A stretch of 34,371 bases of DNA from Chloroflexota bacterium. GTDB lineage: Bacteria; Chloroflexota; Limnocylindria; Limnocylindrales; CSP1-4. Below, piece by piece: positions 7,306-15,197 of the stretch. Position 1 is the first letter of the stretch; each line of letters begins with the position of its first letter. The notes beneath the pieces were generated by a model. It searched no databases. It had not been told where the DNA came from and saw nothing but the letters and a program-made list of their open reading frames with translations. The stretch spans positions 1-34,371 of the forward strand of contig JANYJG010000124.1 in assembly GCA_025358515.1 (NCBI GenBank), in the 5' to 3' direction. A program made the translations under genes and the position numbers.

Positions 7306-8321
7306 CACGCGCCAACCGGAGCGTCGAGCCAGATCGCCCGCCCACCGCTGCGGGCCGACTCATCGGCCGCCAGGGCGAGCCGCAATGTTGCGAGCGCATC
7401 CGCGCCGTCGATCCTCGGCTGGACGCCCGCCACGATCGCTTGGGCGAATTCGGCGAGTTCGAGCCGGAACGGGTCGCCGTTGAGCACTAAGTCTGCGGGT
7501 GCGGCCGGGCCACCGCCCGTACCGCCGGAGGGCAGCGACCATTCGATGGGGGCCGTCCGGTCGGAGTCCTGCTCGATCAGGCCGTGTGAGCCGGCCAGCT
7601 CGAACGCGGTCCGGAACGCCGGCGGCGCGTATGCCCAGGAGGCTGAGACATGACTGATCGCACCCGATGCGTGCGTGAGGATCGCAACCGCGTGGTCGAT
7701 GCCGGCGTCCGGGCGCTCAAAGATCGCGGACCGGCAGGCCACGGAGACGACCTCCCCGGCCACCCAGCGGGCGTAGTCGAGGTCATGGATCATCAGGTCG
7801 AGAATGATGCCGCCAGATCTTGCATGGTCGAAGAACCAGTGATCCGGTGGCTGCTGAGGACGGCTGCTGGCTCGCGTCAGGCGAAGCACCGCGAGCTCAC
7901 CCACGGCCCCGGCGAGGACTGCTTGCCGGGCGGCCGCGTACTCCGGGAAGAAGCGCACGACATGGCCGACGAGCAGCCGGACGTCGGCGTCTTTCGCTGC
8001 TGCGATCATCGCCTCTCCGTCGGCGAGCGTCCGTGCCAGCGGTTTCTCGCAGATGACGTGGCGCCCGGCGCGGGCGGCGGCGAGTGCGATCGAAGCGTGG
8101 AGATGGGTCGGCGTGCAGATGTCCACGACGCACGTGGCGGCTAGGAGAGCCTCGATCGTCGGCGCGACCGTCGCACCGAGGCGCTCGGCGAGTGCAGAGG
8201 ACCGGGCTGGGTCCTCGTCGAAAACTACAACCTCGACCCCTTCTGCCCGCCACGCCGCGAGGTGCCTTTGTCCGATGAACCCGGTGCCGATCAGGCCGAC
8301 GCGCAGTCCGGTGCCGCTCAC
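7305..8321 (-). CDS. Gfo/Idh/MocA-family NAD(P)-dependent oxidoreductase
   Basis: The 338-residue protein shows the standard NAD(P) loop GLIGTGFIGQRH at residues 9-20 and the catalytic EKP motif at 92-94 (HVICEKPLA). The C-terminal domain has GHVVRFFPEY and a conserved histidine in LDLMIHDLDYARW. It starts with a GTG eight bases after the cutC stop and its own stop overlaps the next oxidoreductase. It is clearly diverged from that neighbour (different Rossmann loop and catalytic triad), so this is not a recent tandem duplication. Its association with an amino-acid importer and asparaginase suggests action on a sugar or sugar-amino-acid intermediate, but no substrate can be deduced. Confidence 0.9.
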   Translation of the reverse strand: MSGTGLRVGLIGTGFIGQRHLAAWRAEGVEVVVFDEDPARSSALAERLGATVAPTIEALLAATCVVDICTPTHLHASIALAAARAGRHVICEKPLARTLADGEAMIAAAKDADVRLLVGHVVRFFPEYAAARQAVLAGAVGELAVLRLTRASSRPQQPPDHWFFDHARSGGIILDLMIHDLDYARWVAGEVVSVACRSAIFERPDAGIDHAVAILTHASGAISHVSASWAYAPPAFRTAFELAGSHGLIEQDSDRTAPIEWSLPSGGTGGGPAAPADLVLNGDPFRLELAEFAQAIVAGVQPRIDGADALATLRLALAADESARSGGRAIWLDAPVGA

Positions 8322-8329
8322 GTCGGGTT

Positions 8330-9118
8330 TCAGCGCACGGGGAGCGGGTGGCTCGAGGCGACCTGCTCGTCGAGTCCGGAAGCCGCGGCCATCGTCGCCT
8401 CGATCACGTCTCGCGATGTGACCGTTCGGACGTACTCGGACTGGCGCAGTGAATCGCCCATGAACGTGCGCGTATTGCGGAAGACGGTCGGGCTCGCGGT
8501 TGGGACCAGCGCGGCGAAGTGCATTTCCCGGACGCCCGTCGCGAGCGCGATTCGTGCGGCGTTGCCCGAGGTGATTCCGCCGCCCGCCATTACCGTGATC
8601 CGGTCGCCGGCCTGGCGCACGAGGTCCGCGATGAGCGGTGCGCCCTCGAGCGCAGTGCTCTCCTGGCCGGACGTGAGGATCCGGTGACAGCCGAGCCGCA
8701 CGAGTGTCTCGAGTGTCTCGCGCGGCTCCGCGACCATGTCGAACGCCCGGTGGAACGTGATCTGCATCGGACCGGCAGCCGCCATGAGCCTATCTGTCGT
8801 CGCGAGGTCCACCTCGCCAGCCGGTGTGAGCGCCCCGATGACCACGCCGTGTGCCCCGGCGGCACGGACGGCCTGGATATCTCGGACCATCGCCGCGACC
8901 TCGTGCTCGTCGTAGATGAAGTCGCCCCCACGAGCCCGGATCAACACATGGACTCGGAGCGACGTCACCCTGGCGAGGGTAGTTTCGATGAGCCCGAGGC
9001 TCGGCGTGATACCACCCTCGAAGAGCGCGCTGCAGAGCTCGACCCGGCTCGCGCCCGCGGCAGCGGCGTCAATCGCACCCGCGGTGCTGTCTATGCAAAT
9101 CTCGTACGTCAGGTCCAT
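8330..9118 (-). CDS. cutC: CutC family TIM-barrel protein
   Basis: The 262-residue protein has the conserved CutC motifs in order: RVELCSALFEGGITPS, LIRARGGDFIYDEHE, MQITFHRAFD, RILTSGQ and VMAGGGI, covering the whole barrel. The family was named for copper tolerance in E. coli, but that role has been disputed, and the fold resembles sugar-phosphate and metal-dependent barrels. The ATG at 9118 is preferred over the GTG at 9130, since GAGGA lies six bases before it. It sits between an asparaginase and two sugar-type oxidoreductases in a probable operon behind an amino-acid importer, and no copper transporter or chaperone is present. The context favours a catabolic enzyme role over copper handling, which is inference. 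Confidence 0.9.
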   Translation of the reverse strand: MDLTYEICIDSTAGAIDAAAAGASRVELCSALFEGGITPSLGLIETTLARVTSLRVHVLIRARGGDFIYDEHEVAAMVRDIQAVRAAGAHGVVIGALTPAGEVDLATTDRLMAAAGPMQITFHRAFDMVAEPRETLETLVRLGCHRILTSGQESTALEGAPLIADLVRQAGDRITVMAGGGITSGNAARIALATGVREMHFAALVPTASPTVFRNTRTFMGDSLRQSEYVRTVTSRDVIEATMAAASGLDEQVASSHPLPVR

Positions 9119-9151
9119 GAATTTCCTCACTTGCTGGTTCCCTGGTGGTTC

Positions 9152-10102
9152 TCAGATCGAGAGAAGCGCGCGGACGACGCCGACTGGGCGGCCTCCTCCG
9201 AGCAACGGCAGTGTTGCAAAGGCCTCGGCGCTCGTCGTATCTACCCCGAGCGTCGCGAGTGCGCTCAGGGCGATAGGGGTGCAAGCGCGGGCCGACCCAT
9301 CGATGACCTTCATCGCGACGGCGTATCCGTCGGCGGTCGCGGCCGCGAACACGCCCTCAGCTCCACCTTTCGCGATGGCTCCGGGCATCGCCCGCATAAG
9401 TTCAGTATTTATGTGGCCCGTCCCGCCCACGAACTCTGGATGGGCTCGCATGGCCGCCGCGACCGCGGACTCGGGCGAGTCGTCACCCGCAATCGTGAGT
9501 GCCCGGATCGCGCGTGCCAGCCCGGTGAGTGTGAGAGCCAGTGTTGGTGCTCCGCAGCCGTCGACCGCGACGTGGGAGACACGCTCCCCGGCTAGACGTT
9601 CCATCGTCTCCCGGATCCGCCTCTGCACAGGATGCTCGGGGGCGAGGTAATCGTCCGTCGACCACCCGTTGGCGACGCAGGCCGACAGCATTGCTGCATG
9701 CTTGCCGGAGCAGTTGTGGCGAATTCGGGCCTCGCCGGCCCCAGCCCGGATCATTGCCACCCGCGTCGCCTCATCCTCGGGCCAGCTTGCTGGGCACTGG
9801 AGCGCGTCGGCGGTGAGGCCGGCATCCGCGAGGATGCGGAACACGGCCGCGACATGCCGCTCCTCGCCTGTGTGGCTGCCGGCCGCGATGGCGAGCCGCT
9901 CTGCCGTCGCCCGCGCCCCAGCCCCGAGTGAGCCGGCGGCCTGCAGTGGCTTGGAGGTCGAGCGCGGCAGGACGGGGGCACCGGCATCGCCGAGGCTGAT
10001 GGCGACATCGCCGCTGGCGTCGAGCCCAATGAGACTGCCGAAGTGGCGGCTCTCTGTGAAGCTGGATCGAGTCACCTCGGCCAGCAGGGCATATCCATTC
10101 AC
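9152..10102 (-). CDS. L-asparaginase of the Rhizobium etli thermolabile (AnsA) type
   Basis: The 316-residue protein belongs to the asparaginase II family (PF06089), unrelated to the E. coli-type enzymes. Active-site features known from the R. etli enzyme ReAV are in place: RSTSKPLQA gives S48 and K51, HNCSGKHAAM gives C131 and K134, and VDGCGAPT gives C183, the last three matching the zinc-binding Cys/Lys/Cys set. The loop AGSHTGEERH is also typical. The reaction is hydrolysis of asparagine to aspartate and ammonia, and related amides may be accepted. The start is a GTG at 10102 with GGAGG about thirteen bases upstream, a rather long spacing. It follows the second permease gene closely, tying hydrolysis to uptake. 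Confidence 0.9.
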   Translation of the reverse strand: MNGYALLAEVTRSSFTESRHFGSLIGLDASGDVAISLGDAGAPVLPRSTSKPLQAAGSLGAGARATAERLAIAAGSHTGEERHVAAVFRILADAGLTADALQCPASWPEDEATRVAMIRAGAGEARIRHNCSGKHAAMLSACVANGWSTDDYLAPEHPVQRRIRETMERLAGERVSHVAVDGCGAPTLALTLTGLARAIRALTIAGDDSPESAVAAAMRAHPEFVGGTGHINTELMRAMPGAIAKGGAEGVFAAATADGYAVAMKVIDGSARACTPIALSALATLGVDTTSAEAFATLPLLGGGRPVGVVRALLSI

Positions 10103-10121
10103 GCGGTTCTTCTGACCTCCG

Positions 10122-10964
10122 TTATTCGGCGTCTGGCTCGACCCGAACCGCCCGCCCGCCCGCCTGCGTCGACCGCTGTCGGGCTTCGAGGGTCCGTGCC
10201 AATTTCGAGAGCGAGCCGTTCACGACCAGATAAATGAGCGCGACGATGAGGTACGTCTGGATCACGCGATGGGTGAAGCTCGCGAGCACCTGGCCGCTAA
10301 AGAGCAGCTCGTTGTAGCTGACGATAAAGCCCAGTGAGGTGTCCTTGAGCACCCCGACTGACTGGCTGATGATCGCGGGTAGCAGCCGCAACACGGCCTG
10401 CGGGAGCACGACGTAGCGCATCGTCTGCGTGTGCGTGAGCCCGATCGCGAGCCCGGCCTCGCCCTGGCCCCGCTCGAGAGACAGGATCCCCGCCCGGAAG
10501 ATCACAGCGAAGGACGCCGCGCTCGAGACAGAGAGTGGGACGACGAGCTTCCAGAAGACGGGGAGATTGATGCCGTACTCAGGGAGCGCGAAGATCATCA
10601 CGTAGATGAGCAGAAGCGCCGGGATCGTCCGCATGACTTCGATGTACGCATATGCGGGCCAGCGGAGAAGGCGCCGTGAGGATAGGCGGCAGAGCGCCAG
10701 AACTATCCCGCCGGCCATCGCGAGCACTATGGAAACGCCGGCCGCTTCGAGCGTCCCCACGAGTCCCAGGAAGAGGAACCGGAGCAGCGGAAGAGACGTA
10801 TATTCCTGCCATCGAGCCCAGTCGAGTTGGCCGTTGGCGGCAAACTGGCGCATGCCGGCCGCCACAAGAAGGACGACGAGCACGGTCGAGATGGCTGTCG
10901 CGACCCTGATTCGGCGACGCCCGCGGGGACCGGGGGCGTCAAAGAGAAGGCGGTTGGCGCTCAT
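10122..10964 (-). CDS. Polar amino-acid ABC transporter permease (GluD/HisM-like)
   Basis: The 280-residue membrane protein has a long N-terminal arm, a first helix at about 20-40 and the HisMQ-type permease core. The core includes TLEAAGVSIVLAMAGGI, EVMRTIPALLLIYV and the ATPase-contacting EAA-like loop EAGLAIGLTHTQTMRYVVLP. Such permeases pair with a second one to form the channel of glutamate, glutamine or other polar amino-acid importers. The ATG at 10964 overlaps the stop of the other permease gene (ATGA), indicating translational coupling. The substrate range cannot be told from the permease. Confidence 0.92.
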   Translation of the reverse strand: MSANRLLFDAPGPRGRRRIRVATAISTVLVVLLVAAGMRQFAANGQLDWARWQEYTSLPLLRFLFLGLVGTLEAAGVSIVLAMAGGIVLALCRLSSRRLLRWPAYAYIEVMRTIPALLLIYVMIFALPEYGINLPVFWKLVVPLSVSSAASFAVIFRAGILSLERGQGEAGLAIGLTHTQTMRYVVLPQAVLRLLPAIISQSVGVLKDTSLGFIVSYNELLFSGQVLASFTHRVIQTYLIVALIYLVVNGSLSKLARTLEARQRSTQAGGRAVRVEPDAE

Positions 10965-11605
10965 CGGACGATGGCCATCCGGCGCTCAACCATGCCCGTC
11001 ACGAGCGCGCCCACTGCCGCGATCGCCATGTACCCGACGGCGGCGCCGACGTAGATCGGGATCGGCTGCGCCTCGATCAGGTTGACCTGGTTCGCGGTCT
11101 CAGTGAGTTCTACGATCCCTACCCCCGCCGCTAGTGCCGTGTTCATGGTCAGGGCGATGAAGAGCGTCCCGATCGGCTGGATCACCGCGCGTAGGGCTTG
11201 CGGCATGATCACAAAACGAAGGGACTGGCCGAACGACAGACCGAGTGCCCGGGCCGCCTCGCTCTGGCCCAGGGCAACAGTGTTGATCCCAGCGCGGATC
11301 GCCTCGGCGATGAAGGCCGCCTCGTAGACGGCGATGACAAGCGCTGCAGTTGTGAAAAGGTCGGCCTGTAGGCCCACCTCGGGTAGGGCGAAGATGGCGA
11401 TGATTAGCAGAGCGAGCAGTGGGATGTTCTGGAGAGTTTCGACGTAGACCGTGCCGACGCCACGAAGGATGGGAACTGGATTCACGCGCAGGATCGCGAC
11501 GACAATCCCGGTCGTCAGCGCGCCGACGAAGCCGAGCACCGTGAGGGAAATCGTCGTGATCATCCCGCTCTCGAACTGCGGGAGGTACTGCAGGATAACG
11601 TTCAT
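10961..11605 (-). CDS. Polar amino-acid ABC transporter permease (GluC/HisQ-like)
   Basis: The roughly 214-residue protein begins MNVILQYLPQFESGMITTISLTVLGF, typical of the first helix of GluC-type permeases, and continues with YVETLQNIPLLALLIIAIF and the EAA-like loop SEAARALGLSFGQSLRFVIMP. The ATG at 11605 is chosen because homology begins there; an in-frame start at 11662 would add a charged segment unlike the family. It lies between the binding-protein gene and the second permease gene, with which it overlaps by four bases. With its partner it would form the membrane channel of the importer. Confidence 0.92.
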   Translation of the reverse strand: MNVILQYLPQFESGMITTISLTVLGFVGALTTGIVVAILRVNPVPILRGVGTVYVETLQNIPLLALLIIAIFALPEVGLQADLFTTAALVIAVYEAAFIAEAIRAGINTVALGQSEAARALGLSFGQSLRFVIMPQALRAVIQPIGTLFIALTMNTALAAGVGIVELTETANQVNLIEAQPIPIYVGAAVGYMAIAAVGALVTGMVERRMAIVR

Positions 11606-11685
11606 GGCATCGCTGGTCCGTGAGCGGCTGGGTAAGTTACGGGTGAGTGCGAGTAATCGCACTCACCCGTCTTGTTACTCGAAGG

Positions 11686-12699
11686 TTAGGATCCTGCGAC
11701 GGAGCCGAGCTTCGGCGGTGTCGGCGCATTCCCGACGACGACCGTGCCGACTGTCTCCTTCCACACCTGGGCCCAGACCCCGTTGGCGTAGATCTTCTGG
11801 AGCCAGTTGTTGACAAACGTCTTCATTTGCGTGTCGCCGAACTTGAGGCCGATGCCGTACGGCTCGGATGTGAGCGGGTTCGTGTCGATCTGGAGCTTGG
11901 GATCCGCGGCGCCGTCGGCCAGTAGCAACGCCTGGTCCTGGACGTAGGCGACGCCACGGCCCTGCTCGAGCGCTTGAACGCACTCGGGGTCCGTGCCGAA
12001 GGTGACGATCTTCGCGGTCGGCGCCTCAGCCTTGATTGCTGTCACTGCCGGCGTGTTGGCACCGGCGATCACGGTCTGGCCGGCAAGAGCGGCCAAACTC
12101 GTAAAGATCGGCTTACCCTTCGCCGTGGCGATGACGAGACCCGAAGTGAAGTACGGCCCGGCGAAGTTGACCTGTGTCGCGCGCTTCGCGGTGATGGTGT
12201 AGGTCTGGAAGACCACATCTACCGTCCCGGCCCCGAGCAAGGCCTCGCGGGTCTGGGTGGCCGAACTGACGATCTGTGCCGCCTCTGGCTTGCCCGTCAC
12301 GTAGTAGGCCAGGAGCTTGCCCAACTCGGCGTCGAAGCCTTCGAATTGGCCTGTCGTGGGGTTGATCTGCGACCAGATCGGCGCGTCCATCGATCCACCG
12401 ATGACCAGGACGCCACGCTGCTTGATCTTGTCCATCGTCGAGCCGGCCGGAATGTCACTGGCCGCGGCGACCGGCGCGTTTGCGTATATTCCACCCGGAT
12501 TGGCCGCCTGCGAGGGCGCTGCGCTCGCGGCCCCCGACGGCTGGCCGATGACTGAAGTCGGCGCCCCCGTGATCACGGGCGATGGGCTCACCGACGCTGA
12601 GCAGGCTGTGAGCGTGGCCACCAAAACGCCGATGAGCGCCAGGAATCCCGGCCTCACGGATCCTCTTCCGAGGATGTGGCTGCGTGTCGTGGTTACCAT
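11686..12699 (-). CDS. Amino-acid ABC transporter substrate-binding lipoprotein
   Basis: The 337-residue protein has a lipoprotein signal: a basic start, a hydrophobic run and the lipobox L-T-A-C with the lipidated cysteine at residue 33. An Ala/Ser/Pro linker follows, then a class 3 solute-binding domain from about residue 85: STMDKIKQRGVLVIGGSM, GFDAELGKLLAYYV, LLGAGTVDVVFQTYTIT, and RATQVNFAGPYFTSGLVIA. AGGAGG eight bases before the ATG supports the start. The overall pattern matches GluB-like binding proteins for glutamate and related polar amino acids. The ligand-binding residues cannot be resolved by eye. Anchoring by a lipid suits a cell without an outer membrane. Confidence 0.93.
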   Translation of the reverse strand: MVTTTRSHILGRGSVRPGFLALIGVLVATLTACSASVSPSPVITGAPTSVIGQPSGAASAAPSQAANPGGIYANAPVAAASDIPAGSTMDKIKQRGVLVIGGSMDAPIWSQINPTTGQFEGFDAELGKLLAYYVTGKPEAAQIVSSATQTREALLGAGTVDVVFQTYTITAKRATQVNFAGPYFTSGLVIATAKGKPIFTSLAALAGQTVIAGANTPAVTAIKAEAPTAKIVTFGTDPECVQALEQGRGVAYVQDQALLLADGAADPKLQIDTNPLTSEPYGIGLKFGDTQMKTFVNNWLQKIYANGVWAQVWKETVGTVVVGNAPTPPKLGSVAGS

Positions 12700-12732
12700 T
12701 GGTGTTGCCTCCTGTTCGTTCGTATGACGAGA

Positions 12733-13485
12733 TCAGTCGCGAAGGACCTTCGCCAAGAAACTCCTGGCGCGCTCGCTCTCTGGGCTGTGGAAGAACTCCT
12801 TGGGCCGTCCCGTCTCGACGATCTCGCCGCGATCCATGAACACGACGCGATCGGCGACCTGACGGGCGAAGCCCATCTCGTGGGAAACGATGACCATCGT
12901 CATGCCCTCGCTCGCCAACGTGGCCATCACATCGAGGACCTCCTTGACCATCTCGGGGTCGAGGGCAGAAGTTGGCTCATCGAAGAGGATGACCTTGGGC
13001 CGCATGGCCAGCGCCCGGGCGATGGCGGCACGTTGCTGCTCACCACCAGACAGCTGCGCGGGGAACTTCTGAGCCTGGTCTGCGATGCCGACCCGATCGA
13101 GAAGTTGCCTCGCAAGTGTTTCGGCGTCCGTGCGCTTTAGCCCGCGCACCTTCATTGGGGCGAGCGTGACGTTCTGTAACACCGTTTTATGCGGAAATAG
13201 GTTGAAGGACTGGAAAACCATCCCGACCTCGGCCCGCAGGGCGGCGAGTTCGCGTCCCTCCTCGGGGATCGGTTTCCCCTCGAATAGGACCTGGCCCGAA
13301 TCAATAGTCTCAAGCCTGTTGAGACATCGGCAGAGTGTCGACTTCCCGGAGCCGGATGGACCTATAACCACGACGACTTCTCCGGGGTCAACCTCGAGGC
13401 TGACGTTCCGAAGCGCGAAAACCGCGCCGTACTTCTTGGTGACGCCGCGGACTTCGATCAATGGCGAGGAGGCCACTTCAGCCAC
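12733..13485 (-). CDS. Polar amino-acid ABC transporter ATPase (GluA/GlnQ-like)
   Basis: The 250-residue ATPase has Walker [10 protein letters not shown] (residues 42-50), Q-loop Gln92, signature LSGGEQQR (145-152), Walker [14 protein letters not shown] (165-177) and switch His202. These place it in the polar amino-acid uptake group. The GTG at 13485 is preferred because AGGAG lies six bases before it; the open frame runs to 13662, but the added residues are not conserved. It is the first gene of the transporter set, 183 bases after the ROK regulator gene, so a separate promoter in that gap is possible, although I see no convincing one. The gap contains a 6-bp inverted repeat, GCACGC/GCGTGC (13514-13519 and 13539-13544). 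Confidence 0.94.
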   Translation of the reverse strand: MAEVASSPLIEVRGVTKKYGAVFALRNVSLEVDPGEVVVVIGPSGSGKSTLCRCLNRLETIDSGQVLFEGKPIPEEGRELAALRAEVGMVFQSFNLFPHKTVLQNVTLAPMKVRGLKRTDAETLARQLLDRVGIADQAQKFPAQLSGGEQQRAAIARALAMRPKVILFDEPTSALDPEMVKEVLDVMATLASEGMTMVIVSHEMGFARQVADRVVFMDRGEIVETGRPKEFFHSPESERARSFLAKVLRD

Positions 13486-13668
13486 GCTCGGCTCCTGTAG
13501 TTCGTTCCATTGAGCACGCAGCCCGGGCGATGCCCATGGCGTGCAACCTAAGAATCGGAGGACCCACGAGGCGATTTGGTTCAGGGGATCGGCGAAGAGC
13601 GAACCTCCTTCTAGCGAGGTTGTCATCGAGGCGGGGTGGGAAATCAAGTTTTGAGCACTCACTCCTCG

Positions 13669-14937
13669 TCACGGCCACGTTGCCTCCTCGGGCACTGGCG
13701 ACGTTGGCGAGGCGACAGGAAGCGGCTGCCGATTAACTGCTCCGATCCGGCGGGGCGGCTTCCCGGACTGGACCCGCAGGCGCAGGTTCAGGCCGAGCTC
13801 GCGTTGAACTAGCAGCGCGGCCGATCCGATGATGACGATGTCGTCGGCCTGACCGAGTTCGACACTCACGTCGCGCATGAGCGCGGGCAGGGCCACCTCT
13901 GACATCTCAGCGCGAACCGCCGTGAGCCAGCGTTGCCCGAACGTCGGCATCGTCCCGGCGAGGACGATGTGGTGGACGTTGAGCGTCCCGACGATGCCGG
14001 CGATTGCGGCACCGAGGTATCTGCCCGCCTCGAGCACGATCTTCACGACGACCTCATCGCCCGCTTCGAATGAGGCGACGGCTTCCTCCAGCAACGGCGG
14101 CGGGGTCCCTCGGTCCACGCCGATGCGGGCTAGCACAGCCCGCGTGCTTGCGACCGTCTGCAGGCACCCCCGCCTTCCACACTGGCAGAGAAGGCCGCCG
14201 GGAGCGACGATCGTGTGCCCGATCTCACCGGCCCCCTGGCCATCGCCCTGGTAGAGCGAGCCGTTGAGGATGAGACCCGCGCCGATGCCGCCGCTGACCT
14301 TCACCGCGACAAGGTTCGACCGACGCACCGAACCGAAGGAGTGCGCGGCAAGGGCTGCCACCTGGCTGTCGTTGATGACGTAGACGGGCAGGCCCCAGCG
14401 TGCGCCGACGATGGCGCCGAGGGGAACACCGCGCCAGTCGATGTTCACTGCCTGGACAACGGTCCCGTCCTCGGTGTTGATCAGCCCAGGCGCCCCAATA
14501 CCGATCCCAAGGACGGGCCAAGACGTCGACCCGAGCAAGAGGTCGAGCAGTTGATTGACTCGCTTGAGCGCGCTCTCCCCGTTGCTGTCGCCGGAAGGAA
14601 CCTCGGCGACCTTGATCATCTCGCCGTTGAGATTGACCACCGCTCCCCGAAAGACGCGCTCGCCAAGGTCGATCCCGATCACATGGCGGGCGCCCGCCGG
14701 GACCTCAAGCAGGATCGGTGCCTTGCCCCTTCGGGATGGACCAAGTCCGATCTCGCGGGCCAGTCCTCGCTTCAGGAGGTCACCGACGACGTCGGACACA
14801 GTCGTGCGAGTTAGCCCGGTGAGGCGCGCGAGGTGAGCTCGACTCGCCGGGCCGATCTCGTAGATCGTCGAGAGGACGAGGCGCTCGTTGTGCGTCCGCG
14901 CGTCACGAATGGTCGCCTTAGGCGGTCGCCGGATCAT
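13669..14937 (-). CDS. ROK-family transcriptional regulator
   Basis: The 422-residue protein has an N-terminal winged helix-turn-helix (about residues 15-62, with ASRAHLARLTGLTRTTVSDV) and a ROK sugar-kinase-like domain. The latter has VIGIDLGE (87-93), GIGAPGLI, VINDSQVAALA with the catalytic-type aspartate D190, EIGHTIV and the zinc motif C251-x-C253-x4-C258 with H241. This NagC/Mlc/XylR arrangement is typical of regulators that bind sugars or their phosphates. The ATG at 14937 has GAAGGG upstream; a GTG six bases earlier is too close to it. A promoter and an overlapping inverted repeat lie just upstream, suggesting autoregulation. It probably controls the transporter-catabolism operon downstream. 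Confidence 0.93.
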   Translation of the reverse strand: MIRRPPKATIRDARTHNERLVLSTIYEIGPASRAHLARLTGLTRTTVSDVVGDLLKRGLAREIGLGPSRRGKAPILLEVPAGARHVIGIDLGERVFRGAVVNLNGEMIKVAEVPSGDSNGESALKRVNQLLDLLLGSTSWPVLGIGIGAPGLINTEDGTVVQAVNIDWRGVPLGAIVGARWGLPVYVINDSQVAALAAHSFGSVRRSNLVAVKVSGGIGAGLILNGSLYQGDGQGAGEIGHTIVAPGGLLCQCGRRGCLQTVASTRAVLARIGVDRGTPPPLLEEAVASFEAGDEVVVKIVLEAGRYLGAAIAGIVGTLNVHHIVLAGTMPTFGQRWLTAVRAEMSEVALPALMRDVSVELGQADDIVIIGSAALLVQRELGLNLRLRVQSGKPPRRIGAVNRQPLPVASPTSPVPEEATWP

Positions 14938-14953
14938 CTTCACCCTTCAATAG

Positions 14954-14966
14954 TCCAGAACCTGGA
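14954..14966 (-). promoter_or_regulatory. Candidate ROK operator (inverted repeat)
   Basis: TCCAG-AAC-CTGGA is a perfect 5-bp inverted repeat with a three-base spacer. It overlaps the predicted -10 box and start point of the ROK gene, a usual position for an autorepressor site. Binding is inferred from position only. Confidence 0.45.
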
Positions 14967-14990
14967 TAGAAGGCTACCATCCGGTGTCAA
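14963..14990 (-). promoter_or_regulatory. Candidate sigma-70-type promoter of the ROK gene
   Basis: On the minus strand TTGACA (14990-14985) is a perfect -35 box. After sixteen bases comes TATCCA (14968-14963), a weak -10 box. The start point would fall near 14956, leaving a short leader containing the GAAGGG ribosome-binding site before the ATG at 14937. Confidence 0.5.
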
Positions 14991-15001
14991 TGGGACAATC
15001 A

Positions 15002-15026
15002 AGCGTGATAAGACATATGTCACGCT
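15002..15026. promoter_or_regulatory. Inverted repeat in the ROK/SDR divergent region
   Basis: AGCGTGA (15002-15008) and TCACGCT (15020-15026) are perfect inverse copies eleven bases apart, and GACATATGTC (15012-15021) is a 10-bp palindrome inside. A second inverted repeat, TGGACT/AGTCCA, follows at 15034-15039 and 15047-15052. The region could hold regulator sites for either divergent gene. Confidence 0.45.
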
Positions 15027-15197
15027 CACACGGTGGACTTTTCCACAGTCCAGGGGCGGCATTCGGATCAGCATCCAGCCCTTAAGTCCGATAAGTGGAC
15101 AAGTAAGTGGCCCCGATCGCGAACAGGGCCCGCGCTCGGCTCAGATCATGCTGTGGACGCCCGTGGGAGAGTTGGATGGGCGAGTTACCATCGACAC

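Noticed and set aside
6502-7653. 383-residue plus-strand open frame across the two Gfo/Idh genes
   Set aside because: It lies opposite two genes with intact motifs and runs through their junction; composition is typical of an antisense frame.
8519-9595. 358-residue plus-strand open frame across cutC and the asparaginase gene
   Set aside because: It spans two genes that are both well supported on the minus strand and shows no family features.
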